DNA of 64,000 nucleotides from Enterobacter soli ATCC BAA-2102 (lineage in GTDB: Bacteria; Pseudomonadota; Gammaproteobacteria; Enterobacterales; Enterobacteriaceae), in contig NZ_LXES01000042.1 in NCBI RefSeq assembly GCF_001654845.1, positions 1-64,000 on the forward strand, read 5' to 3'. The position numbers and the translations under genes are program-made. Shown piece after piece: positions 54,642 to 63,156 of this stretch. The notes beneath the pieces are model-generated. The model ran no database searches. It was given only the letters and a program-made list of their open reading frames with translations, and was not told the DNA's origin. How positions within the stretch are numbered: position 1 is the stretch's first letter; each line of letters begins with the position of its first letter.

Positions 54642-56378
54642 GTGTTCGGGAAATTATTATTAAATTACATGCCTGGTTTGCAGAATTTATTAGCCTACGA
54701 TAAAAGCTGGCTAAAACATGATGTTAAAGCCGGGTTATCTGTTGCGGCTGTCGCACTACCCGTTGCTATTGCTTACGCTGAATTGGCGGGGGTTGGGGCC
54801 ATCGTAGGGCTTTATTCCTGCGTTTTACCGATGATAGCTTATGCACTGTTTGGTTCTTCACGTCAGCTCATTGTTGGCCCTGATGCAACAACCTGCGCGG
54901 TGATTGCGGCCGTCGTGTTTCCCCTATCAGCAGGAAATCCCGAACTGCACTGGCAACTGACGATCATCATGACATTGATGATGGGCGGATGGTGCCTGCT
55001 TGCCAGTAAATTTCGCCTCGGTGCGCTTGCCGACTTGCTTTCTCATCCCATTCTTACGGGTTTGCTTAATGGTGTCGCCGTGACGATTATTGTCGGGCAA
55101 TTAGGCAAGGTCTTGGGGATCTCGCTTAATGAGGCGCAGGTTATTGAGAAAATAATGGCCTTGCCAGGTCGAATTGCGGACAGCCATTTATTAACCTTTG
55201 GGCTATCACTTTTAACGTTAGCTATTTTAATGGTTATCAAAACGTATCGCGGCCACTGGCCTGCACCGCTAATTGCCATTGTGATAACAACGGCACTGGT
55301 ATGGGGAACCCATGCACAAAATTATGGGATTGCCACTATTGGAGGAGACGGTTTTCAGCCGGGTTTACCCGTCGTTAACTGGGCGACATTCCAGCCAGGC
55401 CCGATGCGTGATTTAGTGATCCCTGCGCTGAACCTGGCGTTGGTCAGTTTTGTCAGTCTGATGCTGACCGCTCGCAGTTTCGCCGCGAAAAACGGCTATG
55501 ACATTAATGCTGATGCGGAGTTCAGGGCTCTGGGTATTGCGAATCTGATGTCTGGATTATCTCAGGGTTTTGCTATCAGTGGCGCCGATTCCCGAACCGC
55601 AGTTAATGATTCAACAGGGGGAAAAAGCCAGCTGGTTTCCATTGTCGCAGCCTTACTCATCGGTATCGTGATCGTTTTTTTCACTCAGCCATTACAGTTT
55701 ATTCCAGTCTCTGCATTAGGCATTGTTTTAATGTATGCATCCTGGTCATTGATTGATTTACGCGGGCTATGGAATCTGAGACGAAGAAATAAACAGGCAT
55801 TTCGCCTTGCCTTCTTCACGTTTGGCTGTGTTTTAATTATCGGCGTTATCCAGGGGATCGGGCTCGCGGTGTTGCTTGGTCTGTTACAGTTCCTGCGTAC
55901 CGTCTTTCGTCCCTCTGAACATTTACTGGGAACCGACGAAAATGGAATGATTCACTCCTTAGGTAATACAACCGATATTAAAATGGTCCCTGGTGTTCTG
56001 ATGTATCGATTTAACTCCCCGTTGACTTATTTTAACGCGGCTTATTTTAAACGTCGGGTATTAAACTTAGTTGATGGTACAACATTACAAACTAAATGGG
56101 TGGTCATTGATGCCGTTGCTTGCTTCACCTATTCAGATATAAGCGTCCTGGCCACCATAAATGAATTAAAGCGCGATCTGAAAGGCCGACAGATCACGTT
56201 AATCCTTGCGGGCAGGAAAACAGAATTAACACGTTGGTTTAAAGAAAGTCGGCCAACAATGAACGATGATGACATGATTCTGGCGCCAGACCTCTATCTG
56301 GCACTTCGGTTCATCCAAAGCAAAGAGAGTGTGAGTGAGGGTGACTCAGCCGGTGAGGGTGAACCAAACCCGGGTTAG
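54642..56378 (+). CDS. SulP-family anion transporter with STAS domain
   Basis: 578 residues from GTG 54642, preceded by CGGAG at 54631-54635. Membrane region with about ten to fourteen segments (SVAAVALPVAIAYAELAGV, LYSCVLPMIAYALFGSSRQL, VGPDATTCAVIAA) and a C-terminal STAS domain from about residue 440 (WVVIDAVACFTYSDISVLAT). SulP proteins move sulfate, bicarbonate, dicarboxylates or similar anions; the substrate is not readable here. The 282 bp upstream show no gene. The C-terminal tail is Glu/Gly-rich. Confidence 0.9.
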   Translation: MFGKLLLNYMPGLQNLLAYDKSWLKHDVKAGLSVAAVALPVAIAYAELAGVGAIVGLYSCVLPMIAYALFGSSRQLIVGPDATTCAVIAAVVFPLSAGNPELHWQLTIIMTLMMGGWCLLASKFRLGALADLLSHPILTGLLNGVAVTIIVGQLGKVLGISLNEAQVIEKIMALPGRIADSHLLTFGLSLLTLAILMVIKTYRGHWPAPLIAIVITTALVWGTHAQNYGIATIGGDGFQPGLPVVNWATFQPGPMRDLVIPALNLALVSFVSLMLTARSFAAKNGYDINADAEFRALGIANLMSGLSQGFAISGADSRTAVNDSTGGKSQLVSIVAALLIGIVIVFFTQPLQFIPVSALGIVLMYASWSLIDLRGLWNLRRRNKQAFRLAFFTFGCVLIIGVIQGIGLAVLLGLLQFLRTVFRPSEHLLGTDENGMIHSLGNTTDIKMVPGVLMYRFNSPLTYFNAAYFKRRVLNLVDGTTLQTKWVVIDAVACFTYSDISVLATINELKRDLKGRQITLILAGRKTELTRWFKESRPTMNDDDMILAPDLYLALRFIQSKESVSEGDSAGEGEPNPG

Positions 56379-56395
56379 GGGCCTGCCATACCTGC

Positions 56396-56539
56396 TTTAA
56401 CGCAGCGTACAAGGGCGAGTCGTTCTATCTGGCGGACGGTCGGGATCAGCACCGTCCCGCGTTACAGTACTTTGAACGGTATAAAGCTGAAACGGTAAAT
56501 GATAATTTTGATGAATTCCGTAAGGTAGTCACAAAGTAA
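56396..56539 (+). pseudogene. 3' fragment of an unidentified gene
   Basis: A 47-codon frame without a start codon, beginning FNAAYKGESFYLADGRDQHR and ending RKVVTK-stop, reads like genuine coding sequence joined directly after the SulP stop. Codons upstream in frame add ACHTC. The parent gene is not recognised. Small secreted and lipoprotein genes follow, so a secreted or toxin-like parent is possible but unproven. Confidence 0.4.
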
Positions 56540-56921
56540 CAAGACAGGGAGAGATACCCTTGTAATACCTGGGTTTAATTAGTGGTGCTAATGTTGTATC
56601 AATAAATATTACTTCTGTTACAGAATTTCGCGGGCTATTATTATCAAACTAACGGGGGCGTTAATAATGGCGGCGGCTCTTTAGGCATGTGGTCATGATC
56701 TCTTAATAATGTTATCGGTCTTAAACAACATATTGCCTCCTTCAGTATTGTTATCACCATTAGTATTCTAAGGTAAAAATCAGGTTATTCTTTTATTGGG
56801 ATAGGGGCATAAACGTAATTCTTGTTTTATGGCATAGGCCTGGCCGTTATCTACAAGAGAAAAGTACGGTTTATTATTCTTCAGAACTTTATTTCCACTT
56901 AGTAATGAGATGCCTATTTAA
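56540..56921. other. AT-rich gene-free stretch
   Basis: About 380 bp of AT-rich sequence with many short stops on both strands and no recognisable gene. It probably includes the promoter of the lipoprotein gene at 56922. Confidence 0.5.
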
Positions 56922-57239
56922 ATGAAAAAAATTATCACATTGGCAGTACTGGCGATGGCAACGAGTGGTTGTGCAACTAAGCAGTACCCACAGGCTGCCG
57001 CCGTCACCGGTGAGGAAAACGCTTTATTCACTTGCCAGGACGTGAAGACTGAAATCGCAAAGGTACACGCTCAACAGGGCGAGATTGAGCGGATAGGTGA
57101 ATTTGATGCACGTACTGTATTTGGCTTTTTGGGGGACTTTGGGATCGGAAATGGCATGGCTAAAGATTCTGCCCGTGAAAGGGCACAATTACGCCTGAAC
57201 GAGTTAGAGGGCATAAAGTACAACAAATGCCAAAGCTAA
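56922..57239 (+). CDS. small lipoprotein of unknown function
   Basis: 105 residues with signal peptide and lipobox ATSGC-A at about residue 17. The mature part has CQDVKTEIAKVHAQQGEIER, then a Gly-rich FGFLGDFGIGNGMAK and a second Cys near the end. The Gly-rich segment could be membrane-associated. Family not recognised. Confidence 0.65.
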   Translation: MKKIITLAVLAMATSGCATKQYPQAAAVTGEENALFTCQDVKTEIAKVHAQQGEIERIGEFDARTVFGFLGDFGIGNGMAKDSARERAQLRLNELEGIKYNKCQS

Positions 57240-57303
57240 TTCTGTAGTTTGGTATGTCGGGTATTCAATGATCTGTATAAATAATATATCTGTGATGTGG
57301 TAG

Positions 57304-57549
57304 ATGAAATATCTTGTACTGTTATTAGTACTGGTGGCGGGTAGTAGCAATGCTACCCGGTTCATTACACCAGAGCTCCAGGAGCAAATGAATCGGGTGC
57401 AAGGAATTATACTCAGCAGTGGAAAAGTGTGTAATCACGTTACTGAGGTCAAAAAGTATTTAAATTCAATGGCAGTTGCTTGTGATAATCTTGATTATAT
57501 CATTATTCATAAGGGAATGAGTTATACCGTAAATGATAAAAACAACTGA
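57304..57549 (+). CDS. small secreted protein of unknown function
   Basis: 81 residues with a signal peptide (cleavage near SSNA-T). Two cysteines (GKVCNHVTEV and AVACDNLDY) could form a disulfide in the periplasm. The 3' end overlaps the next gene by 17 bp, so the two are probably co-translated. Confidence 0.6.
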   Translation: MKYLVLLLVLVAGSSNATRFITPELQEQMNRVQGIILSSGKVCNHVTEVKKYLNSMAVACDNLDYIIIHKGMSYTVNDKNN

Positions 57550-57856
57550 ATTCCGTCATCACAAATTAATAGTCACGCAACTTTTCAATAGTACTGTTTT
57601 TACCTTCGATAATGGGCGGCAGTACTTTCTAAACAAAGCGGGTTTACATCTTCATGATTATGCTAATCATATCACAATTATAGGCCGTCCAAATCCAGAT
57701 GAAGTGGATTTACGTTCTATGTTTTATCTCCCTTCTGGTATGACGTTTGAAATGTGGCTTAGTGAATGTCAGAGAATGGCTAATGTCTGCGCTGTTCTTA
57801 ATATTGTCGATTTCCCGGCAAAACATACAATGATACGCCTACAAAGGTTGGCTTGA
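57533..57856 (+). CDS. hypothetical cytoplasmic protein
   Basis: 107 residues, no signal peptide. Mixed alpha/beta composition with HDYANHITIIGRPNPDEVDL in the middle; no known motif. The 17-bp overlap with the preceding secreted-protein gene suggests a small two-gene unit. Function unknown. Confidence 0.5.
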   Translation: MIKTTEFRHHKLIVTQLFNSTVFTFDNGRQYFLNKAGLHLHDYANHITIIGRPNPDEVDLRSMFYLPSGMTFEMWLSECQRMANVCAVLNIVDFPAKHTMIRLQRLA

Positions 57857-58038
57857 TAAAGACGTACTTCATCTTGATTGGCTGGGGGGCTGATCAACGG
57901 TGTGCGACGCGCGAAACTGGAATTGTAAAACTGCAAATATTCAATTGATGCATTCCCCAGTACTCCATTTTCCTGGTAATTGCGTGGGGTGGTGTATCTG
58001 TTAATCTGGCTGGGTTGAAAGGATGACCAGGAAGACAA

Positions 58039-58629
58039 ATGCTAAACCCAGGATTCATTACCCGCAAAGCGCTTGCTGAATGGCAGGATGCGCCGGTCTT
58101 CTTACCCCAGTTTCAGTTCCATGAAAAACATCGCACCATCATACACACTACGAGTCCTGAAATTATTCTGCCGTTAATTGCACAATTTGACGTCCAGCAA
58201 GACGCCGTTATCCGGCGATTAATGTCGTTGCGGAAAATTCCGCAGAAATTTATGCCTAACCAGCAAGCTCGTGCGACCAGTGACTTTGGGTTGCACAGTT
58301 TTACCCTGTTGAAAAGTTCTGCAACTGAGCTCTGCTATGGCTTAAGAGGGCAGTTCTGGCGTGCGGATTTCGGTCTGGAAGATGTGCCGGATGCCCGCGC
58401 TTTTCAGGCGCCGATCGCGCCGGGTAGCGCAAAGCTTTTACTGCGCTATCAGGCATCGGAACTGACGACAGACCAGCATGAACTCAGTACAGAAACCTTC
58501 ATCTATTGTCCTGACAGAGCGACTCAGCTAAAAATGGCTGCCTACTGGCTCGCAATACGGGCGGGAAGCGGCTGGATCCGCAAAAGGATGTTAAAGGCTG
58601 TTAAGTTGAATCTTGAAGCGCTGGGGTGA
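58039..58629 (+). CDS. DUF2867/SRPBCC-like protein
   Basis: 196 residues. The C-terminal pattern YWLAIRAGSGWIRKRMLKAVK resembles the end of DUF2867/SRPBCC-type proteins (YW..I.PGS..IR), and an N-terminal HEKHRTIIHTTSPEIILPLI strand-helix fits the same fold. Such proteins bind hydrophobic ligands; no specific role is known. The 182 bp upstream contain no clear gene. Confidence 0.55.
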   Translation: MLNPGFITRKALAEWQDAPVFLPQFQFHEKHRTIIHTTSPEIILPLIAQFDVQQDAVIRRLMSLRKIPQKFMPNQQARATSDFGLHSFTLLKSSATELCYGLRGQFWRADFGLEDVPDARAFQAPIAPGSAKLLLRYQASELTTDQHELSTETFIYCPDRATQLKMAAYWLAIRAGSGWIRKRMLKAVKLNLEALG

Positions 58630-58770
58630 GATGCTGGCGAGAAATCTCTCCCCGAAACCAGAACTGCCTCAACGCCCCACCACAGTGCACCACCTGCGCG
58701 CGCCTCCCCAAAACAGTGAAACTCAACCCGTATTAATTTCTAAGTGATTAATAAAAAACATAAAAAATTC

Positions 58771-58786
58771 TGGCATAGCCTTTGCA
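58771..58786 (+). promoter_or_regulatory. sigma-54 promoter of the guanidine operon
   Basis: TGGCATAGCCTTTGCA has the -24 GG and -12 GC dinucleotides with the required 10-bp spacing (consensus TGGCACG-N4-TTGCA). It lies about 42 bp upstream of the guanidine-I aptamer. TGCACC at 58686-58691 could be an NtrC half-site. This points to nitrogen-limitation control. Confidence 0.7.
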
Positions 58787-58827
58787 ATCTCTTTCACTGA
58801 AGGGCAGCACCACACAATTTGAACAAT

Positions 58828-58924
58828 AGCTGGCTAGGGTTCCGGTTCACTTCGGTGAATGGCTGGTCCAAGAGCTGGCGACCTCTGAGAGGTTACACGG
58901 CGGGACAAAAACCCGGGAGACAGC
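58828..58924 (+). ncRNA. guanidine-I riboswitch (ykkC RNA)
   Basis: The conserved ykkC landmarks occur in order: CTAGGGTTCCG (58834), GGCTGGTCCAAGAGCTGGC (58861), ACACGGCGGGACAAAAACCC (58896) and GGGAGA (58915). A short GCTG/CAGC helix closes the aptamer. Downstream, GCAGC (58923-58927) and GCTGC (58942-58946) form a hairpin that shares bases with the closing helix and could act as the expression platform. Guanidine binding normally turns such genes on. It precedes a guanidine uptake and degradation operon. Confidence 0.93.
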
Positions 58925-58977
58925 AGCACCAACGGTGTCGCGCTGCCCCCTAATTTTGTGCCACTCAGAGGTCAAGA

Positions 58978-60036
58978 ATGAAGAAAACGCCATTACTCCG
59001 CTCTCTTGTACTGTCGCTGGCGATGCTGGTCAGTCTCCCCACGTTTGCTGCTGTTAAAAAAGAATTCAACGTCTGCTGGACCATCTACGCCGGCTGGATG
59101 CCCTGGGGCACCATCAGCAGTAGCAAAATCATCGATAAATGGGCCAGTAAATACGGCATCAAAATCAATGTCGTACAACTCAACGACTATATCGAATCCA
59201 TCAACCAGTACACCGCAGGCCAGTTCGACGGCTGCACCATGACCAACATGGACGCGCTGACCATCCCGGCGGCGGGCGGGGTCGATACCACTGCGTTGAT
59301 CCTCGGCAGCTACTCGGAAGGCAACGACGGCGTAGTGATGAAAGGTGAGGGCAAAACCCTCAAGGACCTGAAAGGGATGAAGGTCTACCTGCCGGAGCTG
59401 TCCGTTTCCCACTACCTGCTGGTGCGCGGCCTGGAAAAAGCCGGGCTGGCCGAGAAAGACGTCACCGTGGTGAATACCTCTGATGCGGATATCGTCTCGG
59501 CGTTTGGCACGGCAAGCGTGCAGGCCGCCGTGGCCTGGAACCCGCAGCTTTCCGTTATCAAAGCCACACCGAAAACCACTGAAGTCTTTAGCTCCTCTCA
59601 GGTACCGGGCGAGCTCATCGACATGATGGTCGTCAACAGTGAAACCCTGAAAGACAACCCGTCGCTGGGCAAAGCATTGACCGGCGCATGGTACGAAATG
59701 ATGGGGCTGATGAAAGCGCAGGACGCAAACGCCCTGAACGCGATGGCCGCTGCCTCAGGCACCGATCTGGCGGGTTATCAGGCGCAGCTGAAAACGACGC
59801 ACCTGTTCTACACCCCGCAGGACAACATCGCCTTTGTCACCTCGCCAGACCTGGCGAAAACCATGCAGCGCGTGGCGTCATTCTCCTTCGAGAAAGGGCT
59901 GTTGGGCGATGGGGCGCAGAGTGCTGATTTTATCGGCATGAGTTTCCCGGGCAATGTCATTCAGGGTGATGCGAATAACGTGAAACTGCGCTTTGACGAC
60001 AGCTTCGTGAAAATGGCCGCTGCCGGCAAGCTGTGA
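58978..60036 (+). CDS. guanidine-operon ABC transporter substrate-binding protein
   Basis: 352 residues with a signal peptide (cleavage near TFAA-V) and the NMT1/TauA-type fold (VCWTIYAGWMPWGTISSS, then GQFDGCTMTNMDAL, GMKVYLPELSVSHYLLVRG). Often annotated as a urea or nitrate/taurine binder. Its position behind a guanidine-I riboswitch makes guanidine or a guanidinium compound the likely ligand (inference). First gene of the operon. Confidence 0.88.
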   Translation: MKKTPLLRSLVLSLAMLVSLPTFAAVKKEFNVCWTIYAGWMPWGTISSSKIIDKWASKYGIKINVVQLNDYIESINQYTAGQFDGCTMTNMDALTIPAAGGVDTTALILGSYSEGNDGVVMKGEGKTLKDLKGMKVYLPELSVSHYLLVRGLEKAGLAEKDVTVVNTSDADIVSAFGTASVQAAVAWNPQLSVIKATPKTTEVFSSSQVPGELIDMMVVNSETLKDNPSLGKALTGAWYEMMGLMKAQDANALNAMAAASGTDLAGYQAQLKTTHLFYTPQDNIAFVTSPDLAKTMQRVASFSFEKGLLGDGAQSADFIGMSFPGNVIQGDANNVKLRFDDSFVKMAAAGKL

Positions 60037-60054
60037 TAACTGACGGAGTTCGCC

Positions 60055-60870
60055 ATGCGACAAATTAACCGCCATCCCACCTCGGGCATGAGGCTGATGC
60101 TTGTGATGTTGCCTTTCGTCCTGCTGCTGGCCGCCTACTTTTTTGGCTCCGCAGTACGGCTGGAAGCCAACCCGCAGGACAAACTTTTGCCCGGCCTGCA
60201 ACAGATGCTGGATGCACTTTCACGGATGGCGTTTAGCCCGGATAAACGCAGCGGCGAGTACCTGTTCTGGGTGGATACCCTGGTGAGCCTGGCCCGTCTG
60301 CTGACAGGGCTGGCGATCGCGTCGCTGATTGGCCTGTGCATTGGCATCACCTCCGGCGTATTCCCGCTGTGGCGGGCCTCGCTGTCACCGCTGATGACGG
60401 TGTTGTCGATGATCCCACCGCTGGCGATTTTACCGGTGCTGTTTATCGTTTTCGGGCTGGACGAGCTATCAAAAGTGATGCTGATTGTTATCGGCATCAC
60501 CCCGATGCTGGCTCGTGACCTTGAACATCGCGCCTGTGAAATCCCGCCGGAGATCCTGATCAAAGCCCAGACGCTGGGGGCAAACAGCTGGACGCTGGTG
60601 CTGCGGGTGGTGCTGCCGCAGCTGCTGTCCCGCCTCTTGACCTCGCTGCGTCTGCTGCTGGGCTCGGCGTGGCTGTTCCTGATTTCGGCGGAGGCAATCT
60701 CGTCAACCGCCGGGCTTGGCTACCGTATTTTCCTCGTGCGCCGCTATATGGCCATGGACGTCATCATCCCTTATGTCCTGTGGATCACGCTGCTGGCATG
60801 GCTGATGGATCTGGCGCTGCGCAAGCTTCACAAGACCTGTTTCCCGTGGGCGGAAGGAGGAAAAGCATGA
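60055..60870 (+). CDS. guanidine-operon ABC transporter permease
   Basis: 271 residues with about six membrane helices and the ABC-permease EAA region (LEHRACEIPPEILIKAQTLGA, shown in part, around residue 160) that contacts the ATPase. SsuC/TauC type. ACTGACGGAG lies upstream of the ATG. It overlaps the ATPase gene by 4 bp. Confidence 0.9.
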   Translation: MRQINRHPTSGMRLMLVMLPFVLLLAAYFFGSAVRLEANPQDKLLPGLQQMLDALSRMAFSPDKRSGEYLFWVDTLVSLARLLTGLAIASLIGLCIGITSGVFPLWRASLSPLMTVLSMIPPLAILPVLFIVFGLDELSKVMLIVIGITPMLARDLEHRACEIPPEILIKAQTLGANSWTLVLRVVLPQLLSRLLTSLRLLLGSAWLFLISAEAISSTAGLGYRIFLVRRYMAMDVIIPYVLWITLLAWLMDLALRKLHKTCFPWAEGGKA

Positions 60871-61643
60871 GTTTTATCACCATCAACAATATCTGGCAGG
60901 AGTACGGCGACCACGTGGTGCTGGAGAACCTGAATTTAACGGTGAAAGAGGGGGAGTTCTGCTCGATGGTGGGGGCGTCCGGCTGCGGTAAATCGACATT
61001 CTTACGCCTGTTGCTGGGCCAGGAATCCCCAAGCCGGGGCTCCATCACGCTGGACGGCAACGTGCTGACCGCCGAGCCGGACAGCAGCCGTGGCGTGGTG
61101 TTTCAGCATTACTCCGTTTTTCCGCACCTCAGCGTACTGGATAACGTTGCCATCGGTCTTGAACTGCCGCAATCACCGCTGTTCGGACGGCTGTTTGGCG
61201 CGAAAAAGCGCGCGGCGCGGGAACGGGCAACACAGATGCTGGAAAAAGTGGGTCTTGGCCACGCGTTGCACAAATATCCCGCGCAGCTCTCCGGCGGGAT
61301 GCAGCAGCGTCTGGCCATTGCCCAGGCCTTCATTATGCAGCCACGCGTGTTGTTGCTTGATGAACCTTTCGGCGCGCTTGACCCGGGAATTCGTAAAGAC
61401 ATGCACGCCTTGCTGCTGCAACTGTGGGGGGAAACCCGCATGACGGTCTTTATGGTCACGCACGATCTTTCTGAAGGCTTCAACCTTGGCACCCGTTTGC
61501 TGGTGTTCGACAAAGTGCGCCTTGACCCACAGGCACCTAACGCCTACGGCGCGCGCATTACTTACGACATCCCGCTCAACGAGACGCGCCTTTCCGCGCT
61601 GAGCGGTACTGCACAAGATAACGTTTACGCATTAAGGGGTTAA
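60867..61643 (+). CDS. guanidine-operon ABC transporter ATPase
   Basis: 258 residues from ATG 60867, which overlaps the permease stop (ATGA) and follows GGAAGGAGG; an upstream in-frame start would lie inside the permease gene. Walker A GASGCGKST (about residue 40), signature LSGGMQQRLAIAQA and Walker B VLLLDEPFGALDP are intact. SsuB/TauB type. Confidence 0.92.
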   Translation: MSFITINNIWQEYGDHVVLENLNLTVKEGEFCSMVGASGCGKSTFLRLLLGQESPSRGSITLDGNVLTAEPDSSRGVVFQHYSVFPHLSVLDNVAIGLELPQSPLFGRLFGAKKRAARERATQMLEKVGLGHALHKYPAQLSGGMQQRLAIAQAFIMQPRVLLLDEPFGALDPGIRKDMHALLLQLWGETRMTVFMVTHDLSEGFNLGTRLLVFDKVRLDPQAPNAYGARITYDIPLNETRLSALSGTAQDNVYALRG

Positions 61644-61647
61644 TCCT

Positions 61648-62361
61648 GTGAATACAACAACATTACGCGAAGAGATCCTGCCCGGTGGCGGCCATCTCTC
61701 TTTTATCCTCAAACGCGGACAGATCCTGCGCATGACAGACATCGACGGTGGGGCAAACGTCAGCCTGATGATGCTCAACGCCCACCAAAAAAGTGAACGC
61801 CTGAACCTGCCTGACACCCTGAAAGGCCAGCACACCGCGCGCCTGACGGCGGGACACTGCTTCTATTCCGATATGGGGCGTGTGCTGGCGGGGATCACCG
61901 CCGATACCTGCGGCTGGCATGATCCGTTTGGCGGCGTGCTCAACGCGGCTGAAGTGGCGGAAAAATATGGTCAGGGACGTTATCAGGAATTACGTAACGG
62001 CTTCTTCCGTAACGGCACGGACAACCTGCTGGTAGAGATGGGCAAGTGGGATCTCAACCTGGAAGACCTGCTGATGGTGGTGAACTTCTTCAGCAAGGTG
62101 TCAGTGGACAACAACGGCCAGTTCAGCTTCCACAGCGGCCATTCGCAGCCCGGCAGTTATGTCGAACTGTTCGCGCCGATGGACGTGCTGGTGGTGATGA
62201 CGGCGTTACAGCATCCGATGGATCCTTCCACCGAGTATGCACCGCGCCCGGTTGCGCTGAGCTGGCGACAGGCGCAGGACGAGGAGGCGGCCATTCACGC
62301 GCTGCTTACGCGCCCGGAAAATGACCGCGCCTTCACCAACACTCAACTTTTTGCCCTGTAA
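61648..62361 (+). CDS. DUF1989 protein, carboxyguanidine deiminase subunit (first)
   Basis: 237 residues from GTG 61648, with AAGGGG upstream. DUF1989 (urea carboxylase-associated) family: [20 protein letters not shown], then [17 protein letters not shown] and [11 protein letters not shown] with metal-binding Cys/His. Proteins of this pair (CgdA/CgdB) hydrolyse carboxyguanidine, releasing ammonia and giving allophanate. Which of the two names applies cannot be settled by eye. Confidence 0.88.
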   Translation: MNTTTLREEILPGGGHLSFILKRGQILRMTDIDGGANVSLMMLNAHQKSERLNLPDTLKGQHTARLTAGHCFYSDMGRVLAGITADTCGWHDPFGGVLNAAEVAEKYGQGRYQELRNGFFRNGTDNLLVEMGKWDLNLEDLLMVVNFFSKVSVDNNGQFSFHSGHSQPGSYVELFAPMDVLVVMTALQHPMDPSTEYAPRPVALSWRQAQDEEAAIHALLTRPENDRAFTNTQLFAL

Positions 62362-62371
62362 GGAGCCGCAA

Positions 62372-63004
62372 ATGACCGTTGCCAGCGAAAAAAACGCCCA
62401 ACACGCCAGCTTCCGCCATGTGATCCCGGCGGGCGAACCTTACCTGTTCGAAGTGAAAAAAGGGCAGACCCTGCGCCTGCTCGATCTGGAAGGTAACCAG
62501 GCCGTCGACACGCTGTTTTACAACGCCGACAGCCCGCGCGAACGCTACGATGCCCAGCGCACGCTGCGCCGCCAGAATAATGCCTATCTCACCACCGGCA
62601 GCGTGCTGTACTCCAACCTCGGTAACCCGCTGCTGACCATCGTTGCCGATACCTGCGGACGTCACGACACCCTCGGAGGCGCCTGCGCTCAGGAAAGTAA
62701 CACCGTGCGTTACTCCCTCGACAAGCGCCATATGCACAGCTGCCGCGACAATTTCCTGTGCGCCTGCCTGCATGATGGCCGCCTGCAAAAGCGCGATATT
62801 GGCGCCAACATCAACTTCTTTATGAACGTGCCGGTTACCCCGCAGGGCGGATTAACCTTCGAAGACGGCATTTCCGCGCCGGGGAAATACGTTGAGCTGC
62901 GCGCGGAGTGCAACGTCATTGTGCTGATTTCCAACTGTCCGCAGCTCAACAACCCCTGCAACGGCTGGAACCCGACGCCTGCCGAGGTGCTGGTATGGAA
63001 CTGA
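62372..63004 (+). CDS. DUF1989 protein, carboxyguanidine deiminase subunit (second)
   Basis: 210 residues from ATG 62372, preceded by AAGGAG. Paralogue of the preceding gene: [35 protein letters not shown], and [18 protein letters not shown] with the metal-site Cys/His, plus [11 protein letters not shown]. Expected to form a heteromeric deiminase with the first subunit. Its 3' end overlaps a tiny frame at 62995 and the guanidine-II riboswitch begins 90 bp later. Confidence 0.88.
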   Translation: MTVASEKNAQHASFRHVIPAGEPYLFEVKKGQTLRLLDLEGNQAVDTLFYNADSPRERYDAQRTLRRQNNAYLTTGSVLYSNLGNPLLTIVADTCGRHDTLGGACAQESNTVRYSLDKRHMHSCRDNFLCACLHDGRLQKRDIGANINFFMNVPVTPQGGLTFEDGISAPGKYVELRAECNVIVLISNCPQLNNPCNGWNPTPAEVLVWN

Positions 63005-63081
63005 CACCAGGGCGCTGGCAGCGCCTGCGAAAGATGATTTATCGCCTGTTTGAAGTACGTGCCGGACGCATCCTGCCGTAA
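62995..63081 (+). CDS. possible 28-residue leader-like small frame
   Basis: ATG 62995 overlaps the end of the second DUF1989 gene by 10 bp and opens 28 codons ([20 protein letters not shown], then [12 protein letters not shown]). The product would be basic. It ends 12 bp before the guanidine-II hairpins. It may be a chance frame, a small protein, or a device that keeps ribosomes moving up to the riboswitch. Confidence 0.3.
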   Translation: MELTPGRWQRLRKMIYRLFEVRAGRILP

Positions 63082-63093
63082 TTGCTTTTTCCC

Positions 63094-63139
63094 CATGGAC
63101 GACCATGCGGCGAGCCGATTTTCGGCGGGACGACCCGCC
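63094..63139 (+). ncRNA. guanidine-II riboswitch (mini-ykkC RNA)
   Basis: Two hairpins, each with an ACGA tetraloop: CATGG-ACGA-CCATG (63094-63107) and GGCGGG-ACGA-CCCGCC (63124-63139), joined by a 16-nt linker. This is the defining architecture of the mini-ykkC/guanidine-II class (paired hairpins with ACGR loops). It ends 17 bp before the guanidine carboxylase ATG and so probably controls its translation. Confidence 0.92.
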
Positions 63140-63156
63140 CCGATTGAGTCTTAACT

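Noticed and set aside
57769..58038. 89-codon minus-strand frame with a faintly transposase-like sentence
   Set aside because: Overlaps a plus-strand gene, no ribosome site, and I could not assign it to any insertion sequence.
36423..58629. Integrative element or prophage
   Set aside because: No integrase, transposase, tRNA target or att-like direct repeat was found; only short repeats and remnants support past transfer.
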